A stretch of DNA of 64,000 nt from Letharia columbiana (Eukaryota > Ascomycota > Lecanoromycetes > Lecanorales > Parmeliaceae), in contig NW_023501040.1 in assembly GCF_014066305.1 (NCBI RefSeq), positions 1,090,001-1,154,000 on the forward strand, given 5' to 3'. Below, one piece after another: positions 33,457 through 44,559 of the stretch (its first letter is position 1; every line of letters starts with the position of its first letter). Position numbers and translations under genes: made by a program. The notes beneath the pieces were generated by a model that saw only the letters and a list, made by a program, of their open reading frames with translations, did not search any database and was not told the origin of the DNA.

Positions 33457-34823
33457 GTTGCAGTTGCTTGTAAGTTGGAAGGATGTAAGGGATTGGCGAT
33501 CCGAGTAAGGAGGAGGAGGAGGAGGAGGAGGAGGAGGAGAATGCTAGGTGGGAGGAGAAGTGAGAGGATCGGGCGGGGAGGGAGGGCATCTTTATCTTTT
33601 GTCTGTGCAGATATGCAGATATGTAGATATGCAGGTAAGATAGAGGGAAAAAAGCTCGGCTTGTTCAAGGTGGATTTGATTGGATTGGTGAGACTTGAGG
33701 GGGCCAAAACGGTGTGCTCCGAAAAGGCAGGTAGTTAGGAGGTTAAGAATGATAATAATATTATGCCACTAGGTGTGGAGGGATGGAGGTACGGAGTTGG
33801 AGCGGGCAAAACCGAAGATTAGGTTAGAGTTGAAAGGACGGGCAGCCGACTATATCCAACTATATCTATCCACTATATCGTATGGAGAAAGACAGTGCGT
33901 GATATTGACGACCGGTTATCTTTCTTTCTTTCCTTATTATTATTTATTATTTATTACTTACACCATTTGACTGACCCGTTGATAATGCCAAGGATCTTGG
34001 CCAATCAGACAAGCTTCCCGGGCCGAGCCGGCTCTACAGGCTCTCACCGGCTGCGCTTACCTTCGTATCCCGCCTTCCATCACTCTTCTAGCGTCTGATG
34101 GCGTCGCTATACAACATGCTGACTGAATTGCCTTAATCATGATAGGTAAAGTACCTTAGGTAGGTAGCTCATTCTGATGTCCCGCCTCCCTATCATCTCC
34201 CACCCTTCCACTACTCTACCTACATGAATATTATTATTCGTTCAACAGCCCTTCCAAGTCCGTGTGATAAGAGACGATCCCCGAACGGAGATCCCGATGG
34301 GGCCAAAAGATGCAACCCTCCGTTTGCCTTTGGACGGGCCTCGCCATCCTCGCCATCCTCAAGTCCTCGAGCTGAACATCTTTCTTTCATATGCTCCAGG
34401 AACAACCACATGACATCATGTCATTAGTAGTAAAGTGATTCCAGCATGCAAGCTTGTCGTTGTTCCAACCATGCACATCGCCAATCAGTATAATCCTAAT
34501 CGCGAACCTTAGCCGGTGGGGTACCGTCTCAGAAACCTCCAGATAGGTTGGACAATATAAGTACTCATTTGTTAAAGATGTCCACGAATGGCTGTAGTCT
34601 GGAGATACTGGACAGTAAAGTAGCTGGTAGCATCGCCAATGCATCGCTTATCTACCCTACCGTGCAAGCGCTATGCATCTCCTTATTCGCTCCAAACCCC
34701 CCTGCTTGCTGCGTAAGTAGAGATGCCTACCCATGCCAAGTCGCCGTGAACAAGGAAACCCACACGTACGGCGCCTATTGCACCCCTCCTCTTCCCTTCT
34801 TCCCCTACCCCCTCACAGCGACC
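33457..34823. other. Upstream region of the transporter and 3' side of SSK1
   Basis: 1.37 kb without a supported gene. It contains a GGA microsatellite (33508-33540), a short tandem of GCAGATAT-like units at 33607-33635 (GCAGATATGCAGATAT), TTATTATTATTTATTATTTA near 33938-33957, and a minus-strand leader of the transporter. Small frames on both strands lack motifs. Confidence 0.45.
33508..33540 (+). repeat. GGA trinucleotide microsatellite
   Basis: About eleven AGG/GGA units; on the transporter strand this is a pyrimidine-rich TCC tract about 50-80 bases upstream of its start codon, within the presumed leader. Confidence 0.85.
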
Positions 34824-37086
34824 TCATTGCCCACTACCTGAGTCGCCATTCGAAAGCGTATCCGTTCCTGTCCCGTCGCTTCCTGTGTTCTGTTTCCCTC
34901 CCAATCCCAAGCTCGTCATGCGATCCCTTTTCGGCGTACTTTGTGCCTTCCCATTCAGCGCTGCTTTTGGAGACTTGCTGTTGTTTGCACCAATACCCTT
35001 CTTCTCCGCATCCGCTGGCTTCGTTTGGCTAAAGTCTTTCCATTTGCGCCAGCCATCGAAGTCGATGAGCGCTTGCATGCAGCCCCATTCCATCACTTTG
35101 CGCGTGAGCCATTCAAAGTTCACAGGCTAACAGCATGTCAGTATGCTGGCTACCCAGGCTCCAGAGGGGAATCGAGAAGAGGATACCTTGGTTAAGAAGT
35201 CGTTGCACCCCGCCGCTAGGGCTTCATGCCTGTCACTCTGCAGCGAACTGGCCGTCAGAGCGACGATGATGACCGGGCTCTTGAACAATGCCGTATTCAT
35301 CAAGCTATCTTCACCTCCGAAAGTCCCATCAATGCCTGCACCCTTCGGAAAGGTAGGGGTGCTTGATGCGCTGTTCGAGAAGACGCCAATGCTGTTGACG
35401 CGCTCCAACCGCCTGATCTCTTTCGTCGCATCCAGCCCATTCATGACTGGCAGTTGAATGTCCATCAGCACCAAATGATATCCACCCTCGCGCCACTTCG
35501 TGACAGCATCTCTGCCGTTCATGGCCGTGCTCCAGCGCACTTTTAGACGCTTCATGAAGGCTTCCAGGAGACGGAGATTGATAATATTATCTTCCACTAT
35601 GAGGACGTTGATGGGAGGCACTGTGGTGTTTGCGGGTTGTGGGGCTTGGTCGACCGGCTTTTTGGTGCGTTTGTTGTTGTTGGGTTTGGGACGAGGGGAG
35701 GCGGCTCGGGGCGGCGGCGTGGCAGTTTTGTGGGGTGTCATTTCCTCTGGAATTGGCGGTGTGGGCATCGGCTGTTGAGAGGCTTTCAGGTTTTCTGGTT
35801 GACGTTAGCCAGGACTCGATGCGCGGAGCGACCGGCGGTCTGGGCTTACCATGATTGAGAGCTATGGATGCTGTCTGTACGACGGTGGGAGAGGAGGTAT
35901 GCTGTCGTCCGTATCTGGGTCTATTATTTTGAGAATGCCGGGCTCTACCGCCGGGGGATGGTAAGTTTGGAAGTTGTCCAGTAGTCAAGATAGCCATTGA
36001 ATGTGCTGGTGGGTGATGAGAGCCTCCTTGTGCGCTGGAGACGGAGAGGCTGGTTGGAAGATGAGGCGAGTGTTGCGCTGCTGACGGCATAGGCGGGAAG
36101 TAATCCGTGCCATTCTCGTGTGGTCTGAGATCCTCGGGTAGATAGTATTGCATAGCCATCCGTGGTGAATGTCTTGGTGTCTGCCGTTTTGGGACGTCAA
36201 TCATCAGAGCCTCCTCAACTGATTGACCACCAGGATAATGAATTTCGATAAGTTTCAGCATGGATTCTTCAGGACCAAGCGTGCGCTCACTGTTGGAATG
36301 CCTAGCCGACTGCTTCCGGTACACTATGCGTAGCGTAACATCTGGTGGATCGAAGTTGCGCCCCAAGGAGTTGCTGTACTTCCTCAGTATCGTATCCCTC
36401 ACATCATCCACTAGATCATCTTCCTTGATGGCGACCTGTGTTGCAGAAGAGCCAGGCCTCTTCACCCATATCTTCTTAGGTACCATATCGGCACTGACCG
36501 AAATGCCTCCAAAAAAATCTGTTTTCGTAGGCTGTAACGCTGGGCTTTGGGATCCCAACAGACTCGATATATCCTTTGACTGTTCTTGATGTGTAAGAGA
36601 CTTTCTCCTGTGTGCTATGCCTGGGCGCTGAGAGCCAATTGTAGTCCCCGCATCTGTCCCAGCCAAGTGCCCTGAGTCTCGTGGAGATGACTCCTCCTGA
36701 GGTGTTTTTCCTAATCGCGTTCCCAGTTTCGGCGTAGGTGCCTCGACCGTCAATGTAGGGTTCTGCTTTTCCAATGGCGGCGACCGCGGTGTTTCAGGGC
36801 TTGTATCTGGCGTTTCTTTTTTATTCCTCCTCGTAAACCTCGGTTTTTCTGTTGGCGTTAAAGGCAGTGCACCAGGTGGTTGTGGCAGAGGCTCGTTCTC
36901 TTCGAAAACCGATATAGGCAAGGAAGGTTTCCGATTTTTGGAGAGCCGGAACGAGCCTTTACTCCAGGTGTGGCCGTCACCGAGAGCGTCGCTGGTGGTG
37001 GATGAGCCTGAAGCCGAAGATTTAGTGGAGGAGAAGGTAGAACTCCGGCGGAACAGGGGCTTCAGTCGCGCTGAGAGGTCTGTCAT
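34824..37086 (-). CDS. SSK1: Response regulator Ssk1 (HOG pathway)
   Basis: Three exons (37086-35850, 35782-35187, 35126-34824) give 711 residues. The Ser/Pro-rich N-terminal half is followed by a conserved segment VPKKIWVKRPGSSATQVAIK...DDVRDTILRKYSNSLGR typical of fungal Ssk1. The receiver domain (about 471-610) has INVLIVEDNIINLRLLEAFM with the acidic pair, phospho-acceptor Asp at about 520 in LVLMDIQLPVMNG, IIVALTAS with the conserved Thr/Ser, and DFLTKPVN with the conserved Lys. Ssk1 receives phosphate from the Ypd1 phosphotransfer protein. In its unphosphorylated form it activates the Ssk2/22 MAPKKK, turning on Hog1 under osmotic stress. The length and C-terminal basic tail (STPKRDRMTSLG) fit filamentous-fungal orthologues. 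Confidence 0.93.
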
Positions 37087-38572
37087 GACATCTTCTCCAC
37101 CGTCCCCCGTTCATCTGGAAGTCGAATCTGCTTTCTCTTTTGTGGACGTGGGGGTCCCTAAGCAGGATGATGTCGTTGGACGCAGCTCCTTGTTTTCTAT
37201 TATTACTTTTGGCTCTTCCGTCACGCGCGCCGTCTTGCCAGCGTCGGATTCTTTGGCTTGGCAATTTCAGAAATTAGGAGGTATCGAAAGGATTGTATGC
37301 TCTTGTAAAAGATATGAGGGATGATTCTACGCGTCTAATGTTCTCTATCTCTAGCTTGTGATTTCCTTTTCATGGTATTGCAAGGAATCTTCCTTGGAAT
37401 ACCTGATTCTGCTTGGAGTACGGAGTATGCGGCGATCTTTTGCGCTTCTTGAATCGAGGTTACTCTGCAAGCTGTTGCGGGCAACTTCTGATCTTCTGAA
37501 CAGTAACAGTATGTCGTTTACAACTTCGAGGCAGACTTTGATGAACCTTGCAGAAGGTAGTGATGGGGAAATAACATCCCGGGATCTCGACGAAGAAGAT
37601 ACAGCTTAACGTGGTTGAGGTCTGAGATTCTATTGACTGACGTTGGGGCCTACCTCCGTGGAGCAAGAGCAAATTGCGAAGCTGCGCGCAGGAAGCGATG
37701 AGCCCAATGAGGTGTACAAGTTAGGCCATTCTTGGTTTCTAATCTCACAGCAGGCCCATCCTTACCTCTACACATGTATCTTCCTCGCCATTTCCAGCGT
37801 TTGATGCATGGCATACATTCTCTTACAAAATACTACTTCAAGCTCATCAATCTTCTCTGCACAAGCCACCGCTTGTAACTTCATCTTCGTTCCACCACCA
37901 AGGCGGAATTGCCCAACCAGTCAAAACAAAAGAAGGAGCTGAGCCTGACCCAGGACCAATCCATCAGTATATCAGCTACCTCAACCAAACATTGAGCTTG
38001 CTCTGCGCTGTCGATGTCGTGAGCTTCGAAGAAAAGCGAACGATCTTCGTCCCGATTGTATGCTTGGCCAACGCATCCGTTCAGTTACAAATCTGCTGAT
38101 TATCACTCTCGGCTTGATTATCCAGAGTTTTGAACCTTGCAAGATGGATCCGATGATCCCCATCGTCATCGCGCGTGGTATGTGTCTACAACGGTGTTAT
38201 CCTCATAATCATGGCCGGTGACGTGTAAGGAAAGGGTATAGTCTCTCAATGAAGCCAATGTCGAGAGCTCGCGGCTTCATCGTCTATTAGCACCTAAGTT
38301 GTAGGGGTCTAAGCTCCCTTCTGCCTGTACCCCAGAGCGTGCCGCAGGTACGTTAGAAGGGTTGGTTGACCCGTATTATCGATCTGTTCAATGCACGTAT
38401 AACCGTATTACCAATCCGCTAATGCGGTTACCGATCGAGAGATGATCAGGATAAGATGGTCAAGATGTCACAACATATTCAGTGAAGACATCCTCAAATC
38501 ACACGCGTCTTCTGTCTCAGTGACGCCTTTCGGGTTTGCTCAGCCTCGAAGACAGGTGTATATCTGCCCAAC
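37087..38572. other. Upstream region of SSK1 and intergenic sequence
   Basis: No gene is supported. The first few hundred bases are the SSK1 leader/promoter (minus strand). Short frames near 37358-37609 and 37981-38169 lack motifs. Near 38395-38435 the direct and inverted motifs CGTATAACCGTATTACC and GCTAATGCGGTTACCG are visible. The last 100 bases precede the oxidoreductase remnant. Confidence 0.4.
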
Positions 38573-39517
38573 ATGAAAGTTATCGTCATTGATCACTTTG
38601 GTGGACCCGAAGCTCTCGTCTTCAAGGACCTTCCAGAACCGGAGCCGAAAGCGGGCCATGCTATTGTCCAGGTGAAGGCCCTTGGCTTGAATCACGCCGA
38701 GTCGCACATGCGCAAGGGCAAGTGGCCCGAGTATATGCCTGTCACTGGTCTGGAGTGTGTCGGTTCGGTGACTGCATGTCCGGGCGGGGAGTTCGCCGCC
38801 ATCATGGGTGGCCTAGGTCAGTTGATTCCGGGGACGTACGCCGAATACACCAGCGTTCCGGTATTGAACCTGCTGGGCATTGAAACCTCGTTGCCTTGGG
38901 CCGCGATTCCAGAGACTAATGCCTGCGTGGTCAACCGTCTTCGGCATCCTGGAGTTAAAGCGTGGGCAAATTTTACTCATCCGTGGCGCTACCTCAGCGC
39001 TCCGCCAGGCCGCTTGCCATCTCGCCGTTCATACTGGAGCCATCGTCACAGCTACCTCACGTTGGCGGGAACGCTTCCCACAGATGCAGGCGATGGGTGT
39101 CCATGCTGCCAAGCTCGAGGGCCCGGACTTGGTACCAGAAATCGCCGCTTCAGACTTGAGGTTCGATGTCGTTCTGAATTTGGTAGGAAACTCTGTCCTT
39201 ATCGAGAGCATGACGATCGTCCGTCGTGGAGTTCATTTGTGCCAGGGCGGATGGCTGGGTGGCTTGGGACCCACTGTGGGCTTCAATCCAATGACTCAGA
39301 TGGGCACTGGCATCCACTTCAGTCTCTTATACAGCAAGGTCTTGGGCACATCGGGCTTCCACTTTTAGATGTGCCGCTGCAGGAGACCGTACGACGCGTT
39401 GAGGAGGGAGATTGGAGTGCCAAACCATCGCATATCTACGATTTTGCGCATATTCACGAGGCGCATAGAATGTTCGATTCCGGACCAGCCAATGGCAAGC
39501 TTGTTCTTCGGATGTGA
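38573..39517 (+). pseudogene. Zinc-type alcohol dehydrogenase / quinone oxidoreductase-like pseudogene (MDR superfamily)
   Basis: It begins MKVIVIDHFGGPEALVFKDL and keeps VKALGLNHAESHMRKGKWPE, the MDR catalytic-domain start. Three lesions are seen. First, an in-frame gap between CPGGEF and AAIMGGLG, where relatives have about six more residues. Second, a two-base loss near 38925: frame A ends IPETNA and the signal continues in frame B as AWSTVFGILELKRGQILLIRG. Third, a one-base loss near 39355: frame B ends TSGF and frame A resumes with PLLDVPLQETVRRVEEG. The cofactor-binding region ILLIRGATSALRQAA departs from the usual AxGGVG. The stop is at 39515-39517. The two shifts together restore the reading frame, but about 145 residues between them are misread, so an active enzyme is unlikely. 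Confidence 0.75.
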
Positions 39518-40218
39518 GATAATGCAAGATGATCTAGGAGCAGGTGGAGCGAGCGAGGAAGGAAGGTATTTGGAGGAGAGAGTAGAGAAACGAGGGGTTG
39601 AGGGTGTAGAGGAAGACGAGAGAGGTTGTTGATATGGAAAGGCTTCTCGAATTACTGAGACGTAGGTAACAACAACAACAATGTTTAATTAAATGAATAC
39701 ATTGAAATTCTCTCTTCCATGCAGAGCTGTGAAACATAAGTTCTAATGACGCATGATTTCTGTGCACAGATTTCTATGTGCGCATTAGGAGTTTACTTAC
39801 GGAGTATAGTCGAAAAAATGTCGGTTTTTGTGCCGACAGATTCACGTAGTGATTGACTTGCTTGTAATATTTTCAAATACAGTTGGTTGACGTCATGTTT
39901 TCCAGATGTTGGTTGGTTTGATCTACAATACAGATCTCTTCTGATCTCGATTTTCTAGTTTGGAATGATAATAGGCTTTTCTTGGCAGGAGTATGCAGGA
40001 CTCGTGTGGAGGAAGGGTTGTGGCAGGGAGCTAGGGTACAGATGCTCTCGTAAGGTTGTGAGAATATTGGTTTCATGTCTTATCCCCATTTGTAGTCCAG
40101 ACCGTACGGATAACCATACTAGATAAACTTCTGTAGAACCAATCTTTCAAACAAGCCTACATTTTCATGCTGACCGATCGAATATTGACTTCAGCCAAGT
40201 TCCCTACTCCTCCCACAA
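39518..40218. other. Intergenic spacer between convergent units
   Basis: 701 bases with no supported gene. A GAGAGAG-rich purine tract lies at 39548-39625 and AACAACAACAACAA at 39668-39681. The right part is the 3' region of the spermidine-synthase-like gene. Confidence 0.45.
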
Positions 40219-42135
40219 TTACCAATTCTCCCATACGACATCTGGCAACACAGTCCTCATAAGATACCAATGTCCAGCAGCACTAGCCATAGTAGACTTC
40301 TGCATCTCGCGACTGATATGGCCTCGCCTGAGTATCTCTCCCTTCTGCCGCCTGCCCGCTTTGAAATAGCTTGCGGGTATCTCATGTTGCGGTTTGAGGT
40401 GTTGTCGCCTTGCCGGGCTGCCTAGAAAGTCCGCTTCGACAGGATCTCGGAATGTGAATGCTTCTGGAGATTTTCTGCAGAACATGACCATGTTGGTGTA
40501 GTCCATCGCCTCTGGAGCTTTGGGGAGTGGTGATTCGCGATACAGGCGGCATTTTGGAAAGATAGATTCTACGGTGCGGACGACTGAGGTGGCGATGGGG
40601 AGGAGGAGGTCGCCGGCGTAGTTCTGATTTACGTCAGCCTGGTTTCAGAGCGGATAAGTCCAACTTTTTAGTCCTTACTATAGCAATGATCCCATCTGGT
40701 CTAAGTAAGTCACTCAAGCCCATAATAAATTCCCTGGTGAAGAGATTGATAGGTTCTGCGCCCCCAGTAAAGACGTCGTGGATGATATAGTCGTAAGTAT
40801 TTCTCATTTCCTTCGCTTTTTGCATGTCACCAACAACCTTGGTAGCGTCCCCTATGACAGATGTATGGTTGCGTGGGAGATCGAAATACTTTGTAGCAAA
40901 GTCGTGCACGACTCGATCGATCTCAACCGTCGTGGTATGAACTCCATGAGCGATGAGTGCAGCTGGTGCTGTACCGATGCCTACACCTCTAAAATGCAAG
41001 GTTAGTCAGTAAGGCTTTTTATATCTGCCACGCAGAACACTTACATGACAAGTGCATGTCTCTGCTTGCTTGTCGCAACTTGCTGGCTTCCTGAAGACTT
41101 GGTTTGTAGAAGTCTTACCGCTTCCAAGGTGAGGAATATTGTGTAGACTGGCTCGTTATATTTTGAGCCCCTAGGCCTGTTGAGATACTCTCCACCCAAA
41201 AGGCTGTGATCACAACGCATGACACGATATCCTGCATTGATATTGTCCAATACCGAGATGTAGCCGGTCAAGGATTCTTGGCGAGCCACAAGGGAATATC
41301 CTTCAGCTCGGAGGGTACTGTTAAGCACGTCGGTGTTGTATGGCAATGGAAGATGAGGACAAACAAATGCAAGGTGAAGTAATGGAAGAATGGCGGTTAA
41401 TACCAGCTTGAACCGCTCGAGTGATGCGCCGAGTTGCGTGTACAAGAGGGCCATTACAGTCTGAAGACCAAACCGGCTGAATATCGCATGCGTACCAGAT
41501 GTCAACATCATAAACAACGGGAGCCGGTTCTCTAAATACGTTTTGATTCGGGCTAAAAAGTGGTACAGAGTGCCTGTCAGTAAAAGCGTCCCCAGCCCAC
41601 TGCTGCAAAACTCGATCAGGCTGCGGGTTGCTGCTCCTTCGACGAAAATCGCAAGAGGGAATGCTTCTGCAATCAGATTCACGAGATGCAAGAGAGAAAG
41701 GCAGGAGAGAGGGACAGAGGTCAAAAGATAGGTTGTGCGAGGACCCCAAATTGGGCCGAGTCTTCCACTGACGCTGTATAGACCCGACTGCATGGAAGGG
41801 ACAAAGAAACCCCATATCGCAAAATGTTTCGAGAGTCCTACAGTGCGCTTGCTGAAGAACATCTTTGCCAGGGAAACAGAAATTATCATGGCGATGTAGC
41901 GTTGATCGTGCTCAAGGCCTCCTCGAAGCCAATCAAGACTTGCTATGGGAGGGATCGAGCCGTAAACAGGGGTCAGGGACAGCTTGGAGACTTCTGCAGA
42001 CACAGCAGCGAGGGAGAGAGTCGCTAATGTCGTGAGAAGGAGCCTAACATATGGCCACAATGTCCTTCTTTGAGCATTGTTGTTTTGCGTCAGTGGAGGC
42101 GCTCGTGCATTCGCTCTCTGCCCACGAGGAGGCAT
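40219..42135 (-). CDS. Membrane-anchored spermidine synthase-like protein
   Basis: Three exons (42135-41045, 40988-40679, 40623-40219) give 601 residues. The N-terminal half is hydrophobic with about six to seven membrane segments (for example LWPYVRLLLTTLATLSLAAV and MALLYTQLGASLERFKLVLT). The C-terminal half has the polyamine-synthase Rossmann fold: motif I GVGIGTAPAALIAHG, with the splice junction completing its first residue, the acidic VEIDRVVHDFA, then VIGDA and YDYIIHDVFTGG, where HDVF sits at the catalytic Asp position. An upstream segment, SLTGYISVLDN...MRCDHSLLGGEY, matches the substrate-loop area. Fungal relatives form a membrane family of uncertain substrate and are distinct from cytosolic Spe3. 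The start is MPPRGQRANAR; an in-frame ATG exists 18 codons upstream. Confidence 0.8.
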
Positions 42136-42548
42136 TTTGATCAGTCTCGAGACTGGGAGAACGCAATGGGTTGAAACTTGATGTAGCACCTGATGCGCCG
42201 TTTTGAGATGTTCAGGATGATGGATCTCTTGTTGACGTGATTCTCTGAGGTCAATGTCTCAGCCTTGTGGGGTGGAAAATAGGTGCTCGGCCAGAATCCC
42301 AAGCAGCTTGCCTCATTCTGGGGCCCAGTGTGAATAAATGGGCCCTGGCCTAAAGTCGCAGAGCAAGCCCATTGGCATTGTCCATGTTTGTGACTGGGTA
42401 GATACCTTACAGATACGCGCGACGCGTGTTGGGCTATTCCTCATCCGTCTGCATTGATATTTCCACGCCTCCTCGTAGTCCTTTACCGTTATCATCGCCG
42501 AGGCCACTGATCATTGTTTCAGTGCTCGTCTCTGCATTGTTGCAATAA
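42136..42548. promoter_or_regulatory. Bidirectional promoter region (spermidine-synthase-like / CCDC97-like)
   Basis: 413 bp between divergent start codons. A GCGCGACGCGT palindrome-like motif lies at about 42416-42426; ACGCGT is the core of an MluI cell-cycle box in yeasts, though its relevance here is only a guess. No TATA box is obvious. Confidence 0.4.
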
Positions 42549-43257
42549 ATGGCTACAGAGGCGTTCCTGAACGATAAAGCTGGCCTTGAGCCTGAAGATA
42601 CACTATCGTTACCCATTCATCCATCGGCACGTCCTTCTCGCTCCCCAAGCTCGAAAGCCCGCACCACAATCAAGAACCGCCGAAAACGCTACCTAGACAC
42701 CCACCCCGAATACTTCTCCTCTCCATCCCTCGAGCTCGCAGGTCTGCCACATACACCAATATGATGGGGCATGTGACTGATGGCACCAAGACCCTCTTGC
42801 CTACGACCGCCTAGTCCGACAGTTCCAAAGCCCCGGCGAACGTGAAACTGAAGGTCGCAAAAAGGGATTCTCGGGCGTGCTAGAAGCTGATCTGTGGCGT
42901 TCAGAAGCCAAGGTTGGCGCATTGGCCAATGCAGACCATGCGGCGGTGATGAGATACAGAAGGGACGCTTCTGGGAATATTTTGGCCGAGGAGAAGGATG
43001 ACGTCCCGAAGAACAAAGAGGAGGGCATACAGAGATGGCGAAAGGAGATGGAGCTGATGTTCCTAAGGGGTGATGATCCGGATTTTGACTACAAGGAAGT
43101 GGATGAAAGTGAAGATTATGATGATAGAGGGGTCCAAGAGAGGGAAGAGGAGGAAAGATGGTTCGAAAAGGAGGAGCCGAGTTGGGTTGAGGAAAGTGAT
43201 GAGGGTTCGGGGGGAGCTGAGGGTCTTACAGGCCAGACTGGTGTTCAAGATTACTGA
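42549..43257 (+). CDS. CCDC97-like (CCD97 C-terminal domain) protein
   Basis: Two exons (42549-42741, 42791-43257; 49-nt intron) give 219 residues. RRKRYLDTHPEYFSSPSLELA joins across the intron to DPLAYDRLVRQFQSPGERE, then GFSGVLEADLWRSEAK. The C-terminus is strongly acidic and carries MELMFLRGDDPDFDYKEVD...YDDR...EEERWFEKEEP, the hallmark of the CCD97-like domain (formerly DUF2052). Human CCDC97 associates with the U2 snRNP SF3b complex; a splicing-related role in fungi is inferred only from that. The sequence just downstream (to about 43700) has protein-like patches but is closed by stops in this frame. Confidence 0.8.
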
Positions 43258-44559
43258 GAGTACTATCCATCAAGTCGAGGAGTATCAGGCCTTGCGCTTG
43301 ATGGACCGGCGAGGCCTGCGAGAAGTAAGGCATCAGATGTCTACCATGGGGTCGACCTTACTAAATTACAAAATGATGGATCATCTCAGCTGTCGTAGAG
43401 AATTGAGATGGGGATGCAAATGGAGCCAGGAAGAGATTCACCAATCAGCTTCGGAGCTCAGTACCAGTACAACATGTCGATACGGGCTTTATGCGCCAAG
43501 AGTATGCGAACGCTTGGTCATAGCTCCATTCTCTACGAAGATCATCATCCTCCGTTCCGGCAAGAGGGAAATGCGGCATTGGCGGCCTCCTCTCCTCCGG
43601 CAAATTGGCATTATCATAATCCTAAAGTACGAATCCATGAGTGCACATGGAAAAAGCCGAGTTTCTTCATCCCACCATCTCCCTCGCCTCGTGACCGTTG
43701 ATCGGCATTTTCAAACTGTCGGGACGCACCAATGCTGCAGGTTACCGCCAATCGTGGACGCCTTGATCAACGACCACCTGGGATAATATTATTAATGCTG
43801 GCCTGACATTTTCAGGCGTCAGTTGGCGTGCTCTGAATGGACGAGTAAGGGAGCAGAGTGGGCAGGTCTTGGCAAGTAAAAGGAGCATGGGTTGCTTTTC
43901 TGGAACCGAGCGAGGGGTACCTAAGGTAAAGACTAAGGTAAAGTTACCACAGTAGCAAAGCTTGTAAGGCTTAGGGCGGGGTAATCAGCGATAACGATCT
44001 CGATGTAGAGTATCTTTCCTACCATGTACCTACCTTCCCCTCTTTTGAAAAAGAAGAAGAAGAAAAAATAAAGAGGAAATAAAGAAGAGAAAGAACGCGC
44101 AATGTTACACAGCTGTTACACAATGAATATAATACAATGGCGGCCACTACTGACATTGTCTGTCATTAAAGTACATGTAGGGATCGCATTCAATATCTAC
44201 GGTAATAATGCGAAACAAACACGACACGGAGCGTACCTGCCGCTACGGCAAAACTGCAGCAGTCAGACCTTTGAATGTGAGACAATTATCATCCACTACA
44301 TGCCGTAGGTATTGTAAGGTAGAGCTTCCAAGACTGTAGAAGAATGGCAACTTGGACAGCTTCAAGACAGTCGCTTCAAGGCAGCGTGCTCTCCCCATTC
44401 TATGCGACAGCGAGAATTCATCGAACCAATCCTTTGGGTTTCCCGCATCGTCCCCAGATATCATGCAGTAAATCGAAAAAGACCAGAAAAATCGAGGCTT
44501 CCGTTCCCTTTTTCCCTTTTCCCTTTTCCCTTTTCCCATTTCCCATCCTTCACAATCAT
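43258..44559. other. Intergenic region downstream of the CCDC97-like gene
   Basis: No gene called. A 97-codon plus frame at 43408-43701 has no motif. An AAG/AAGAAGAAGAAAAA purine tract lies at 44048-44095 and a TTCCCTTTT tandem at 44509-44545. The WHI3 leader probably begins near the right end. Confidence 0.4.

Noticed and set aside
43408..43701. 97-codon plus-strand frame after the CCDC97-like gene
   Set aside because: No recognisable features; competing frames of similar length.
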